Assembly: GCF_003014755.1 (NCBI RefSeq)
Contig: NZ_PYAW01000007.1
Location: 248,001 to 312,000 of the forward strand
Reading direction: 5' to 3'
DNA: 64,000 nucleotides
Source of the DNA: Chitinophaga niastensis
GTDB lineage: Bacteria; Bacteroidota; Bacteroidia; Chitinophagales; Chitinophagaceae
Below are positions 44,322 to 53,286 of this stretch, one piece after another; position 1 is the first letter of the stretch; each line of letters starts with the position of its first letter. The position numbers and the translations under genes were made by a program. The notes beneath the pieces are model-generated. The model was not told where the DNA came from and ran no database searches. It saw nothing but the letters and a program-made list of their open reading frames with translations.

Positions 44322-45680
44322 TTATATGATCTCTAAATATCTTTTCAATTCCCAATCCGTTACTACTTTGGCATATTGGCGCCATTCCCATTCCCTGCTA
44401 AGACTGAAGTGTTCTACAAACTCCTCTCCCAGTATTTCTTTGGCAATAGCAGAATGTTTCATTAGCTGTGTGGCTTCTCCCAGGTTATGTGGTAATACGC
44501 CATGTGTATAATCACGATAGCCATTACCCTGTGTAGCCGGCTGCTCCAGTTTTAACTGATGTTTTATGCCATATAATCCTGATGCCAGACAAGCAGCCAT
44601 AGCAAGGTAAGGATTGGTATCTGATCCTGGTACACGTGTTTCCAGTCTGGCAGATTTTTCACCTCCGGATAATACCCTTAATGCAACGGTCCGGTTATCC
44701 ACCGACCAGGTGAGTGTAGTAGGCGCCCACGCCCCTTCTACTAACCTTTTATAACTATTGACAGTGGGTGCATACATCGGTAAAATATGTGGCAAACAGT
44801 GCAGTTGTCCTGCTACATACTGCTTCATTATCTCACTCATATGCTGCGGGTCCTGCTGATCGTAGAAAAGATTTTTTTTACCTGTGCTATCCCACAAGCT
44901 CTGGTGTACATGGCCTCCGCATCCGGGCAAAGATTCATTCCACTTTGCCATAAACGTAGCTATAATACCATGTTTATAAGCAATTTCTTTCACCGCTGTT
45001 TTAAACAGTACAGCTCTGTCGGCAGCTGTTAAGATATCCGTATGCACTATGGCCGCCTCATACACGCCGGGGCCCGTTTCAGTATGCAGCCCTTCCAGTG
45101 GTACATCAAAGTTCTTCAATAATTCAAACAGGTCGCTTATAAAATCATTTTTCAGGGTAGTACGTAAAATTGAATAACCAAACATGCCGGGAGTAAGCGA
45201 GGTAAGGTGCTTAAACTCTTTTGCATGCAGACTTTCAGGTGTTTCTGAAAAATTGAACCATTCAAATTCCTGCGCAAAGCTGGGCGTATAACCCTGTGCC
45301 ATACTATCCTGCAATACCTTGCGCAGCAGCTGCCGTGGACAAACACGCAAAGGATCTCCTTTTCCATCAATAAATTCCCCCAGGAAAAAAGGAACGTCCT
45401 TTTCCCACGGAATTTTCCTGAAAGTATTGACATCCGGCTTTACAGCGGCATCCGGATAACCGGTATGCCAACCGGTATACTTTACATTATCATAGGCGGC
45501 ATCATTCATATCCCATCCAAATACCACATCACAGAAACCAAAACCTCCTGCCAGCACGCTCAGGAATTTATCCGTTGCGATGTATTTCCCCCGCAGTACG
45601 CCATCTATATCCGCAACGGCTACTTTTACTTTGCCGGAAGGATGTTGCTCAATGTATTTCAGTATTTCCTGCTTTGTCAT
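44322..45680 (-). CDS. glutamine-synthetase-family ligase (gamma-glutamyl-amine synthetase-like)
   Basis: 452 residues from the ATG at 45678-45680 (MTKQEILKYIEQHPSG); an ATG five codons upstream is possible, both inside the 3' end of the permease gene. GS fold with beta-grasp domain (VKVAVADIDGVLRGKYI) and catalytic domain: AQEFEWFNFS, MAKWNESLPGCGGHVHQSLW, NSYKRLVEGAWAPTTLTWSVDNRTVALRV, RVPGSDTNPYLAMAACLASG. No adenylylation-site tyrosine loop typical of GlnA is evident, and it lies in a catabolic operon. Likely joins glutamate to an amine using ATP. Confidence 0.88.
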   Translation of the reverse strand: MTKQEILKYIEQHPSGKVKVAVADIDGVLRGKYIATDKFLSVLAGGFGFCDVVFGWDMNDAAYDNVKYTGWHTGYPDAAVKPDVNTFRKIPWEKDVPFFLGEFIDGKGDPLRVCPRQLLRKVLQDSMAQGYTPSFAQEFEWFNFSETPESLHAKEFKHLTSLTPGMFGYSILRTTLKNDFISDLFELLKNFDVPLEGLHTETGPGVYEAAIVHTDILTAADRAVLFKTAVKEIAYKHGIIATFMAKWNESLPGCGGHVHQSLWDSTGKKNLFYDQQDPQHMSEIMKQYVAGQLHCLPHILPMYAPTVNSYKRLVEGAWAPTTLTWSVDNRTVALRVLSGGEKSARLETRVPGSDTNPYLAMAACLASGLYGIKHQLKLEQPATQGNGYRDYTHGVLPHNLGEATQLMKHSAIAKEILGEEFVEHFSLSREWEWRQYAKVVTDWELKRYLEII

Positions 45681-46992
45681 ATAATGTTTTAGCATTAAAA
45701 ATTTTGAATAAGCAATACGAAAGGATCAATATACCGATGTAGATAAGACTCAGTTTAACGTTATATACAAACATCGCCATCAATGATATGGTAGCGATGA
45801 TGAGTACCACTACCGGGAATAACGGATAAACAGGAACACGGAAAGGACGGTGCAGGTCCGGTTGTTTTTTTCGCAGGGTGATCAGCGACACCATGGAAAT
45901 AATATAGAGCGTCAGTGCACCCAGCACAGAGATCGTAATAATTTCAGCTGTTCTTCCGGAAAGTAGTGCCAGTAAGCCTATCACCATATTTCCCAGCAGG
46001 GCATTCACCGGTGTGTGGAACCGGGAAGAAATATGCCCGAAGAACGACGGCATATTCCGGGTGCGTCCCATTTCATAAGTAGACCGGCCCGCAGCAAGAA
46101 TCAGCCCGTGAAAGGAAGCAATCAGCCCGAATAAACCGACCGTAATCAGCAAATGATACATCAGGGTATCACTACCTGTGATCTTTGCCAGGGCAAGTGG
46201 TAATGGAGAATCAGAGGGTTCTCCGCTGATACCGTTCCTGTAAACAATCGTTTCCCAGCCACCAACGCCTACTGAAAAAACGAACACCAGTATACATAGT
46301 ATGATCAGTGTAAAAATAGCGGACCCAAAACCTTTAATGATGTTACGTTGCGGGTTCTGCGACTCTTCGGCCACATTTGCTAATCCTTCAATACCCAGAA
46401 AAAACCATATGGCAAAAGGGATGGCGCCCAAAACACCCGACCATCCATGAGGGAAAGCGTTATGACTTAAATTTGCTGCCTGAAAATGCGGCGCTGTGAT
46501 ACCAGTAAATAATAAAAGCTCCCCTACCGCCAATACGGTTACTACAATTTCAAAGGTAGCAGCAATCTTTACGCCCAAAATATTGATCGCCGTAAAAATG
46601 AAGTAGACCGTCACCGCGCTGGCCAATATCGGGATCTGAGGAGAAAATGCATTAAAATAAGCGCCGATGGCAAAGGCTATGGCCGGTGGGGCAAAAATAA
46701 ATTCTACGGTTTGTGCGATCCCCGCTACAAAGGCCACCTCCTTCCCCAGCGCCTTTTCAGCATAATCAAATACGCCACCTGCTTTAGGAATAGCACAGGC
46801 CAGTTCTGCATAGCTGAAAGAAAACAACAGGTACATCACCATTATTATCACTGTAGCTATTGCCATTCCCAGTGTACCTCCCTTTTCCAGCCCCAGGTTC
46901 CAGCCAAAATACATTCCGGAGATAACGTATCCAACACCCAGTCCCCATAACGCAAACGGCGTAAGCACCTTTTTTAAACCTGTATTACTCAT
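45649..46992 (-). CDS. APC-family permease, ethanolamine-permease-like (EAT family)
   Basis: 447 residues with about 12 transmembrane helices. The opening (LWGLGVGYVISGMYFGWNLGL) and VEFIFAPPAIAFAIGAYF are, from memory, signatures of the ethanolamine permease (EAT) family within the APC superfamily; also GIEGLANVAEESQNPQRNI and GRSTYEMGRTRNMP. First gene of the five-gene operon; its stop codon lies inside the start of the glutamine-synthetase-like gene (32-base overlap), so uptake and ligation are coupled. Substrate ethanolamine or a similar small amine is inferred. Confidence 0.87.
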   Translation of the reverse strand: MSNTGLKKVLTPFALWGLGVGYVISGMYFGWNLGLEKGGTLGMAIATVIIMVMYLLFSFSYAELACAIPKAGGVFDYAEKALGKEVAFVAGIAQTVEFIFAPPAIAFAIGAYFNAFSPQIPILASAVTVYFIFTAINILGVKIAATFEIVVTVLAVGELLLFTGITAPHFQAANLSHNAFPHGWSGVLGAIPFAIWFFLGIEGLANVAEESQNPQRNIIKGFGSAIFTLIILCILVFVFSVGVGGWETIVYRNGISGEPSDSPLPLALAKITGSDTLMYHLLITVGLFGLIASFHGLILAAGRSTYEMGRTRNMPSFFGHISSRFHTPVNALLGNMVIGLLALLSGRTAEIITISVLGALTLYIISMVSLITLRKKQPDLHRPFRVPVYPLFPVVVLIIATISLMAMFVYNVKLSLIYIGILILSYCLFKIFNAKTLYDKAGNTEIH

Positions 46993-47093
46993 AAAGAAAT
47001 AAGACTAATTAATAAAGAGATAAGTGCACGTCGATGTGTCGGCCGGATAGTAATATAAGAAAATTAATTTATAGAATAAGGTAGATGATCAAT

Positions 47094-49520
47094 TTATTCC
47101 GCTCTCAAACTTTTCACAGGATTAGCGGTAGCAGCAATGATTGACTGAACACTTACCGCCATAAAAGCCGTGACGATGGCAATTAGTCCGGCCAATATAA
47201 AAACGCCCGGTCCTATTGTAATGCGGTAGGCAAAATCCTGCAACCACTTGTTCATGGCCAGCCATGCAAATGGTGCTGCTATCACAAAAGAGAGCAGCAC
47301 CATTTTTAAAAAATCTCCCGCCAGTAGCATAATAATCTGTCTGACAGATGCTCCCAATATTTTTCTTACACCGATTTCTTTTATCCGCTGGCGGGTTGAC
47401 AAATGGGCGAGTCCGAATAGTCCCAAAGTGCATATCACTACCGAGAGCATGGTGGCCACATAGATAACCTGTTGCCATTGCTCTTCCCGTAGATACGCTT
47501 TTGCATTACGCTCATCCAGGAAAACATATTGATAAGCTGTTTGAGGCAGCATTTTTGTGTAAATATTTTGCAACGCAGCCATGGCTTCTTTTTGCTTCGC
47601 TTTTTCAAACTTTACCAGAACTGCACCTCCATACCAATCGCTCATAAACATGACCATGGGCTGAATAGGTTCCCGTAAGGAGCCAACATGAAAATCTTTT
47701 GCAACCCCTACAATCGTTTTAAGCGCTTTATCGAAATACTCATCTGTCTTTACCTGCGCTCCTATTGGATTTTCAAGGCCCGCCGCTTTTACAAAGGCTT
47801 CATTTACGATCACTGCGCTGTTCTTATCTGTTGGAAATGCTGCCGAAAAATTACGACCCGCTTTCAATGGTATTTCCATCTCAGGCAAATAATTCTCATC
47901 AATGACTTTATGTACTGCCGGAATAGTCCTGTCTTTTAGTTTTACATCTGAGCTGCCAACACGATCGCCACCAAAAGACACCATTTTAACAGCCGGTTCC
48001 CTGCTTAGTTCATTTCTAAAATAATCGCGAACAGGCTTCACTTCCCTGTCACCACCTATGAACGTCAGTATTACCCCATTGGGATTATAGCCCAGATCTT
48101 TCGTGTGCATAAAATCCATTTGTCTATAGTAGACAAGTGTGGCAACCAGCATGAAAACTGCCAGTGAAAACTGCACCACCACCAGACTGCGTCCAAATGA
48201 ACTTCGGCCGGATAATTTTGGGGTATTGTAAAGCACTGCGCCAGGCTTGAAATTGGATAAAACCTTTGCCGGGTATAAACCGGTCAGTAAGGTGATTGTT
48301 GTCAGGATAATTACCAAATATACTAACAGGGTGACATCGATGCTTTCGTGTAACAAAATGTGCTTGCCTGTCAACCTGTTGAAAACAGGTAAAGAAACAT
48401 ATGCTATAACCACCGCCATCAGGAAGGCTATCATACACAGTAACGCAGACTCTCCTAAAAACTGACTAATAATCTGAAACCGGCTGCTGCCTATTAGTTT
48501 CCTTACCCCTACTTCTTTTGCTCTATTCAGAGAAGCGGCTAAACTAATATTAACAAAATTGATACCTGCCATCAATAAAATAAAAACAGCAATCCCTATA
48601 AACATATAGGCATATAGCGGGCTGCTCCCATTTGTTATACCTGATTCTGTATTGCCCACACTTTTACCAAGCGGCTCCAGATGTATATCAGTCATGGGTT
48701 GCAAGTCATACTGTACGCCTGGTTCAAACCCATAACGTTTTATATTTTCAGCAAGTTGTTCTTTCGCGTGTAAAGCAAATATAGCCGCCATTTTTTGCGT
48801 AACAGCTTTCACATTGGCATCCCGACGAAGTGTAATATAGGTACCAAGATATGCATCCAGCCAGTTGTTATCGGTAAACGAAAGTTGCAGGAATGTAAAT
48901 GGAAGCAGGACATCAAACCTGATAGATGAATGCTCCGGCGGGTCTTTTACCACACCTGTTATCACCATTGGCTTACCTAAACGTTTCGCAGAAGGATCGG
49001 CTTCCAGTTGAAGCAACTTGCCTACTACGTCAATACTATTAAAATATCGCATAGCGGTACTTTCCGTAATAACAGCCGAACCAATATCCGTTAAAACGGT
49101 TTGTGGATTTCCACGGAGTAACTGAAATGAGAACGTATTGAAAAAGCTATCATCCACAAATAAGAGCTGTAGCCGCAATGCTTTATCGTTAGCCACTACA
49201 TCTCCGGAAATATCTCCTCCTAAAATTCTCGTATAATTCACTATTTCAGGGATACCCGCTTTGAAGGCTGGTCCCTGTACCTGTCCTGTACCACCCTCCT
49301 TATGCATCTTATCTCCTTTATGCTCCATCAGCGTGGTAGTGATGCGATAAAGATGAGGGTTCTGTTGATGAAAAGTATCAAAACTCCTTTCATCTTTCCA
49401 ATAAAGAACAGCCAGCAGCATACAACTTATTCCAATTGCCAGACCAATAACATTAATGGATGAATAAAGTTTGTTTTGCAACAGATGCCGGAAAGTGATT
49501 TTTATATTAGAGATCAGCAT
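47094..49520 (-). CDS. FtsX/MacB-type ABC transporter permease (no ATPase in window)
   Basis: 808 residues. Two repeats of a MacB periplasmic core plus FtsX domain: N-terminal helix (NKLYSSINVIGLAIGISCMLLAVLYW), periplasmic domain to about 280, three helices (AVFILLMAGINFVNISLAASLNRAKEVGVRKLIGSS...), a second periplasmic domain, then the C-terminal FtsX block (LSTRQRIKEIGVRKILGASVRQI). The EVGVRK and EIGVRK coupling motifs that contact an ATPase are intact. Likely mechanotransmission-type export. No ATP-binding gene nearby. Divergent from the exported 569-residue protein gene. Confidence 0.9.
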   Translation of the reverse strand: MLISNIKITFRHLLQNKLYSSINVIGLAIGISCMLLAVLYWKDERSFDTFHQQNPHLYRITTTLMEHKGDKMHKEGGTGQVQGPAFKAGIPEIVNYTRILGGDISGDVVANDKALRLQLLFVDDSFFNTFSFQLLRGNPQTVLTDIGSAVITESTAMRYFNSIDVVGKLLQLEADPSAKRLGKPMVITGVVKDPPEHSSIRFDVLLPFTFLQLSFTDNNWLDAYLGTYITLRRDANVKAVTQKMAAIFALHAKEQLAENIKRYGFEPGVQYDLQPMTDIHLEPLGKSVGNTESGITNGSSPLYAYMFIGIAVFILLMAGINFVNISLAASLNRAKEVGVRKLIGSSRFQIISQFLGESALLCMIAFLMAVVIAYVSLPVFNRLTGKHILLHESIDVTLLVYLVIILTTITLLTGLYPAKVLSNFKPGAVLYNTPKLSGRSSFGRSLVVVQFSLAVFMLVATLVYYRQMDFMHTKDLGYNPNGVILTFIGGDREVKPVRDYFRNELSREPAVKMVSFGGDRVGSSDVKLKDRTIPAVHKVIDENYLPEMEIPLKAGRNFSAAFPTDKNSAVIVNEAFVKAAGLENPIGAQVKTDEYFDKALKTIVGVAKDFHVGSLREPIQPMVMFMSDWYGGAVLVKFEKAKQKEAMAALQNIYTKMLPQTAYQYVFLDERNAKAYLREEQWQQVIYVATMLSVVICTLGLFGLAHLSTRQRIKEIGVRKILGASVRQIIMLLAGDFLKMVLLSFVIAAPFAWLAMNKWLQDFAYRITIGPGVFILAGLIAIVTAFMAVSVQSIIAATANPVKSLRAE

Positions 49521-49609
49521 ATCGTGAATGTAACTTTAAAAAGTCACCATAATATATATAAAAAACAGTTAATTTGCACCTCTTTTATAAGATAACCCAT
49601 ATTATCCCT

Positions 49610-51319
49610 ATGTTCAAGAAATTATTGTTTGTCTGCCTGAGCGTATTCCTTTTCCAGGGTGCACAATCGCAGGCACCTGCAGCTGAATCCCCTACCGTAG
49701 TGCGTAGTACGCCTTTTGATGAGCCGGAACGTGGTGCCAACCGTTTGTTACTGATGAAAAATGGCAATACCCTTTTCTTTAGTTTCACACCCAAAAAAGG
49801 GATCGATGTTACTGTTTTTGATCAGCAACATCAGTCAAAACCGGTAATGAAAAACCGCATTACCTCCTGGAAAAACAAACAAATGTCCAAAGCGCAGCTG
49901 GAAGGTTTGTATGAAATAAATGGACAAGCTGTTGTATTCCTGCAGCAATACGTAAAGAAAAAGCCCTGCTTGTTCCGTTTTATATTTGATGCAGCAAACG
50001 GTAAACTGATAGAAGAAAAACTAATTGCCGACCTGCCAAGAATCGGTATGGGGCAAGGTTATGCCATTGCTTTCGGCGGGATGAAAATGCCGGAGTTTGA
50101 TTTGAGAAAGGACCCTAACTCTGAATACTACGCCGTAGCCATGCTGAACTCCAAAGCACATGAATCCGGCGAACGTATCAAGGTGATTCATTTTAATCCG
50201 CAGCACCAGGTTATCAACGAATCTTTCTTTGATACTCCCAAGGGCGACTATAAATATATCAACCTGGCCGACATGTATGTGCAGGGCGATAAATTTGTTT
50301 TCCTTTCCACCTTTGCCTACAATACCCGCAGTTCCGGCGGCAAGGATTCCCGTTTTGTGATTGGCAGCTTAGCAAAAGGCGACAACCAATTTAAGAGTGT
50401 GCTGCTGGATTACACGGAGGATTTTAAGCTAAGAGATGTGGCGTTAAAATACAGTAATCTCAATAACTCCGTTTATCTGCTGACCACTATCACTGCAAAA
50501 ACATCTCCGGAGGAACCGATTATGAGCAGGAGCAAAACAGATAAATTTTCTCTGCTGATGAATGAAATCAATCCGGAAAATTTAACAGTGAAACAGCACT
50601 ACTTTATAGATCATCCAATGCTGGACAAGTATGCCCAAAAACATCTTAAATACAAGAAAAAATACCAGGGTGTTATCCAGGATTTTAATTTGAATGCAGA
50701 TGGTACCATCAATTTATTGTTGGAAGAAATGGATATCATTGCACATACTTACACTAATACCAACACCAATGGAAGGGGCGGTATAACTATGGGTACTTCA
50801 CACACTACCTATACCACCCGTTTGGGTGAAATGGGGATTGTACAGCTGGCTGCCAACGGGAAAGAAATAAACAGCTATGCTATTGCCAAATCACAGGAAG
50901 CTTCGGTAATACTGGATATTTTTGATCTGAACAGACGTAATCAGTCGAGCTGGAACTTCCGTGGCAAACGCAGCAAGACTAATTTATCCGGTTTTTACTC
51001 TTATGATTTTTTCAATACCAATAATAAGGATTACATCATTTACAATGATTATCCTGAAAACAAGGAAAGTAATACTGAAAATTACAGAAGAAAAAAGAAC
51101 GTAAAAACAGTCAGTAAAACCAATACCATTTGCGCTATTGTTGATGGGCAACAAATCACCAAAACATATCTTTTTGGTGACCCCGGTGATAAAACGGAAT
51201 CCCGTTTCAGCCAGATGGAAATGATCACAAAAAATGCTGACGGAAAATCATTTTCAACGATGATGATTGAGAGAAAGGGACGTCATAAAAAAGCATATAT
51301 CGTTTGGGTGTCTCTTTAA
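49610..51319 (+). CDS. exported hypothetical protein
   Basis: 569 residues from the ATG at 49610 (MFKKLLFVCLSVFLFQGAQS), giving a signal peptide cleaved near AQSQAP; upstream frame not used. The mature protein is rich in beta strands with repeating hydrophobic-aromatic patterns, for example RLLLMKNGNTLFFSFTPKKG, YINLADMYVQGDKFVFLSTF and VALKYSNLNNSVYLLTTI, suggesting a beta-propeller-like or similar periplasmic/surface domain. No catalytic motif found. It is followed by a terminator. I recognise no named family. Confidence 0.7.
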   Translation: MFKKLLFVCLSVFLFQGAQSQAPAAESPTVVRSTPFDEPERGANRLLLMKNGNTLFFSFTPKKGIDVTVFDQQHQSKPVMKNRITSWKNKQMSKAQLEGLYEINGQAVVFLQQYVKKKPCLFRFIFDAANGKLIEEKLIADLPRIGMGQGYAIAFGGMKMPEFDLRKDPNSEYYAVAMLNSKAHESGERIKVIHFNPQHQVINESFFDTPKGDYKYINLADMYVQGDKFVFLSTFAYNTRSSGGKDSRFVIGSLAKGDNQFKSVLLDYTEDFKLRDVALKYSNLNNSVYLLTTITAKTSPEEPIMSRSKTDKFSLLMNEINPENLTVKQHYFIDHPMLDKYAQKHLKYKKKYQGVIQDFNLNADGTINLLLEEMDIIAHTYTNTNTNGRGGITMGTSHTTYTTRLGEMGIVQLAANGKEINSYAIAKSQEASVILDIFDLNRRNQSSWNFRGKRSKTNLSGFYSYDFFNTNNKDYIIYNDYPENKESNTENYRRKKNVKTVSKTNTICAIVDGQQITKTYLFGDPGDKTESRFSQMEMITKNADGKSFSTMMIERKGRHKKAYIVWVSL

Positions 51320-51345
51320 CAACCCGCTTTATATTACTATCAAAC

Positions 51346-51375
51346 GAGGGTGTCTTCTATGTTGAAGGCACCCTC
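51346..51375. terminator. terminator between convergent genes
   Basis: Twelve-base arms (GAGGGTGTCTTC and GAAGGCACCCTC, one T/G pair) with a 6-base loop, followed by TTTAG. It starts 26 bases after the stop at 51319 and lies 17 bases past the epoxide hydrolase stop on the other strand. Confidence 0.72.
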
Positions 51376-51391
51376 TTTAGTTGATCTCAAT

Positions 51392-52531
51392 TTATAGGCC
51401 GGCAAAGAACTGTCTTATATCTTTCGCTATTTCATCTGGCACTTCCCATTCAGGAAAATGACCACCGCGTTCCATTACCGTCCAGCGTTGAACATTATAG
51501 TAACGTTCCGCCCATTCGCGGGGTGCAGGAACCGTCACGCCATCCCGCAAGGGCATCATAATCGCGGTCGGAACTGCTACACGGCCTGTCATACCGGGAT
51601 CTCTGGCCGCTTCGCGGTATAACCTTATGGAGGCAGCACCGGCACCGGTAAACCAGTGGAGTGAAATGTTGTCAAGTAAGGCATCCCTCCCGAAGTGCGC
51701 ATCCACATCACCTTCACAGTCGCCCCAGCGTTGGAATTTTTCGATGATCCAACTCGCCAGTGCGATAGGTGAGTCTGCGAGTGCGGGGGCCAATGTTTCC
51801 GGACGGAGAGATTGCAGGCGGGCATAGGCAATTTCCTGCGTGGCCCACTGCTGCACTTCCTTTTGATAAGCAATTTCTGCGGGGCTTAGGTTGTCAGGCA
51901 TCGGCGTGGCGAAGGGCGTAATACCGGATCGGTGAAGGCCGATAAGGTGTTCAGGGTATTTGAGCCCGATTTGTTGCTGGACCAAAGCGCCCTGGTCGGA
52001 GCCTCTGGCGGCAAACCGGTGATATCCCAGGCCCTCCACCATCAACCTTTTGAGGAGGTCAGCAATCCGTGAGAAGCTCATGCCGGGTTGGCTGGGGAAT
52101 CGGGTGAAGGGGTAGCCCGGCATGGAGGCTACGATAACATCGAAGCACGGCGTTCCGTCGGTGCCCTGCGCTGTAAGAAGCGGAATGATCTTCAACATCT
52201 GCACAAAAGTACTGGGCCATCCCTGCATCAATAACAGGGGAATAGCGTTGGGACCCTGACCGGCGGCACGGATGAAATGGATTTGAGTATCCTCTATGTC
52301 CGCAGTAAAGTGCCCGAAACGGTTAAGCATGGCTTCCCTGTCTCTCCAGTTATATTTTGACAGCCAGTATCCCGCCAGATCCCGCAGGTATTCGCCGTCG
52401 GTGCCATCGGCCCAATCTGAGCCGGCGACCGGCGCCGGCCATCGACTCTGTTTAAGCCGGTGATAAAGATCCTCCATATCCTCATCGGGAATATGAATAC
52501 GCATTGGCCGGATCGATATTTTATTGTCCAT
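51392..52531 (-). CDS. epoxide hydrolase family protein (EHN domain)
   Basis: 379 residues. N-terminal EHN domain (IRPMRIHIPDEDMEDLYHRLKQ...) then an alpha/beta hydrolase: LLMQGWPSTFVQM where the oxyanion motif HGWP has Q instead of H, MPGYPFTRFP, nucleophile D179 in RGSDQG, LHWFTG and the histidine in ERGGHFPEWE. Family members hydrolyse epoxides; the Q for H change could alter the oxyanion hole. The gene is much G+C-richer than its neighbours in places (45 of 60 bases are G or C at 52381-52440), a sign of possible acquisition. A MarR regulator gene lies 66 bases upstream. Confidence 0.85.
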   Translation of the reverse strand: MDNKISIRPMRIHIPDEDMEDLYHRLKQSRWPAPVAGSDWADGTDGEYLRDLAGYWLSKYNWRDREAMLNRFGHFTADIEDTQIHFIRAAGQGPNAIPLLLMQGWPSTFVQMLKIIPLLTAQGTDGTPCFDVIVASMPGYPFTRFPSQPGMSFSRIADLLKRLMVEGLGYHRFAARGSDQGALVQQQIGLKYPEHLIGLHRSGITPFATPMPDNLSPAEIAYQKEVQQWATQEIAYARLQSLRPETLAPALADSPIALASWIIEKFQRWGDCEGDVDAHFGRDALLDNISLHWFTGAGAASIRLYREAARDPGMTGRVAVPTAIMMPLRDGVTVPAPREWAERYYNVQRWTVMERGGHFPEWEVPDEIAKDIRQFFAGL

Positions 52532-52597
52532 GAGCTATGCTTGAAATTTGACATAAAAGGGTCGTCAATTCCGCGATCCTGTTGGAAAGTGAAAAGG

Positions 52598-53032
52598 TTA
52601 TTGCTCAGTCAGGATATTGAGCAGGGTAATGACTTTTTTGATGGCAGCCTTGTCTTCGGTGCTGTAGTTTTTGCTGAGCATGTCGGCCAGCCATTGCTCT
52701 CGCTCTTTCCTGCTATCGCTTATTTTTATTCTTCCGCTCTTCGTCAGGGTCACCTGGGTTTTTCGTTTGTCGGAGGGGGACGACTTCCTGGCGATGAATT
52801 TTAAATCTTCAAGCCGGTTGAGCACCTGCGACATATATTGCGAGGATATATTCAACTGGGCGCATAGTTCCGAAGGGAGCAGGTGTGCTTTGAGCGTCAG
52901 TTGATAAAGTACATTCTGTTCAGCGACAGACATTTGTTCCGTGTTACTGATCTCTTTGTGCAACCGTTTATATAGTCTGGTGATCAGGTCGCGGAGATCA
53001 TGGGCTACAATTTTATCAGTTTTAGAGATCAT
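52598..53032 (-). CDS. MarR-family transcriptional regulator
   Basis: 144 residues with winged helix-turn-helix: LPSELCAQLNISSQYMSQVLNRLEDLKFIARKSSPSDKRKTQVTLTKSGR, wing residues DKRK typical of MarR. It is upstream of, and on the same strand as, the epoxide hydrolase gene, and probably represses that pair in response to a small aromatic or reactive compound. Two overlapping palindromes 13-47 bases before the start are likely operators. Confidence 0.9.
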   Translation of the reverse strand: MISKTDKIVAHDLRDLITRLYKRLHKEISNTEQMSVAEQNVLYQLTLKAHLLPSELCAQLNISSQYMSQVLNRLEDLKFIARKSSPSDKRKTQVTLTKSGRIKISDSRKEREQWLADMLSKNYSTEDKAAIKKVITLLNILTEQ

Positions 53033-53044
53033 AATAAATTATCA

Positions 53045-53079
53045 AATTTAACTTTGTTAAATTAGCTTTGTAAAGCTAA
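53045..53079. promoter_or_regulatory. two overlapping palindromes, candidate MarR operators
   Basis: AATTTAAC-TTT-GTTAAATT (53045-53063) and TTAGCTTT-GT-AAAGCTAA (53062-53079) are both perfect. On the minus strand they cover a TAAATTTG -7 box, so binding would block the marR-epoxide hydrolase promoter. Position 13 bases before the marR start supports autoregulation. Confidence 0.6.
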
Positions 53080-53125
53080 GTGAATAAATTATATTTTAGC
53101 ATTTATTTATCCATAGAAGTCCTAC

Positions 53126-53141
53126 TGTCCGGAACCGGACA
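53126..53141. promoter_or_regulatory. perfect 16-base palindrome upstream of permease genes
   Basis: TGTCCGG-AA-CCGGACA lies about 145 bases before the permease start at 53287. Such a distance is typical for an activator site (for example of a sigma-54 activator). A looser copy, GTTCATTTATGGAC, is at 63239-63252, upstream of the permease gene starting at 63096. Confidence 0.4.
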
Positions 53142-53286
53142 CCTTTTGTACTAAAACTGAACAGTTAGCATAATAACTATGCTATTAAATAATTGATTAT
53201 TAGCTTGTAAAAATCAGGCATTTTCTTAGTGGTATAGATTGCCGGATTCTTGTGCCCTTTTGAAAAATTGAATTTAAAATACTGCT

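Noticed and set aside
53230..53242. TGGTATAGATTGC as a sigma-54 promoter
   Set aside because: The GG to GC distance is two bases too short for a -24/-12 promoter.
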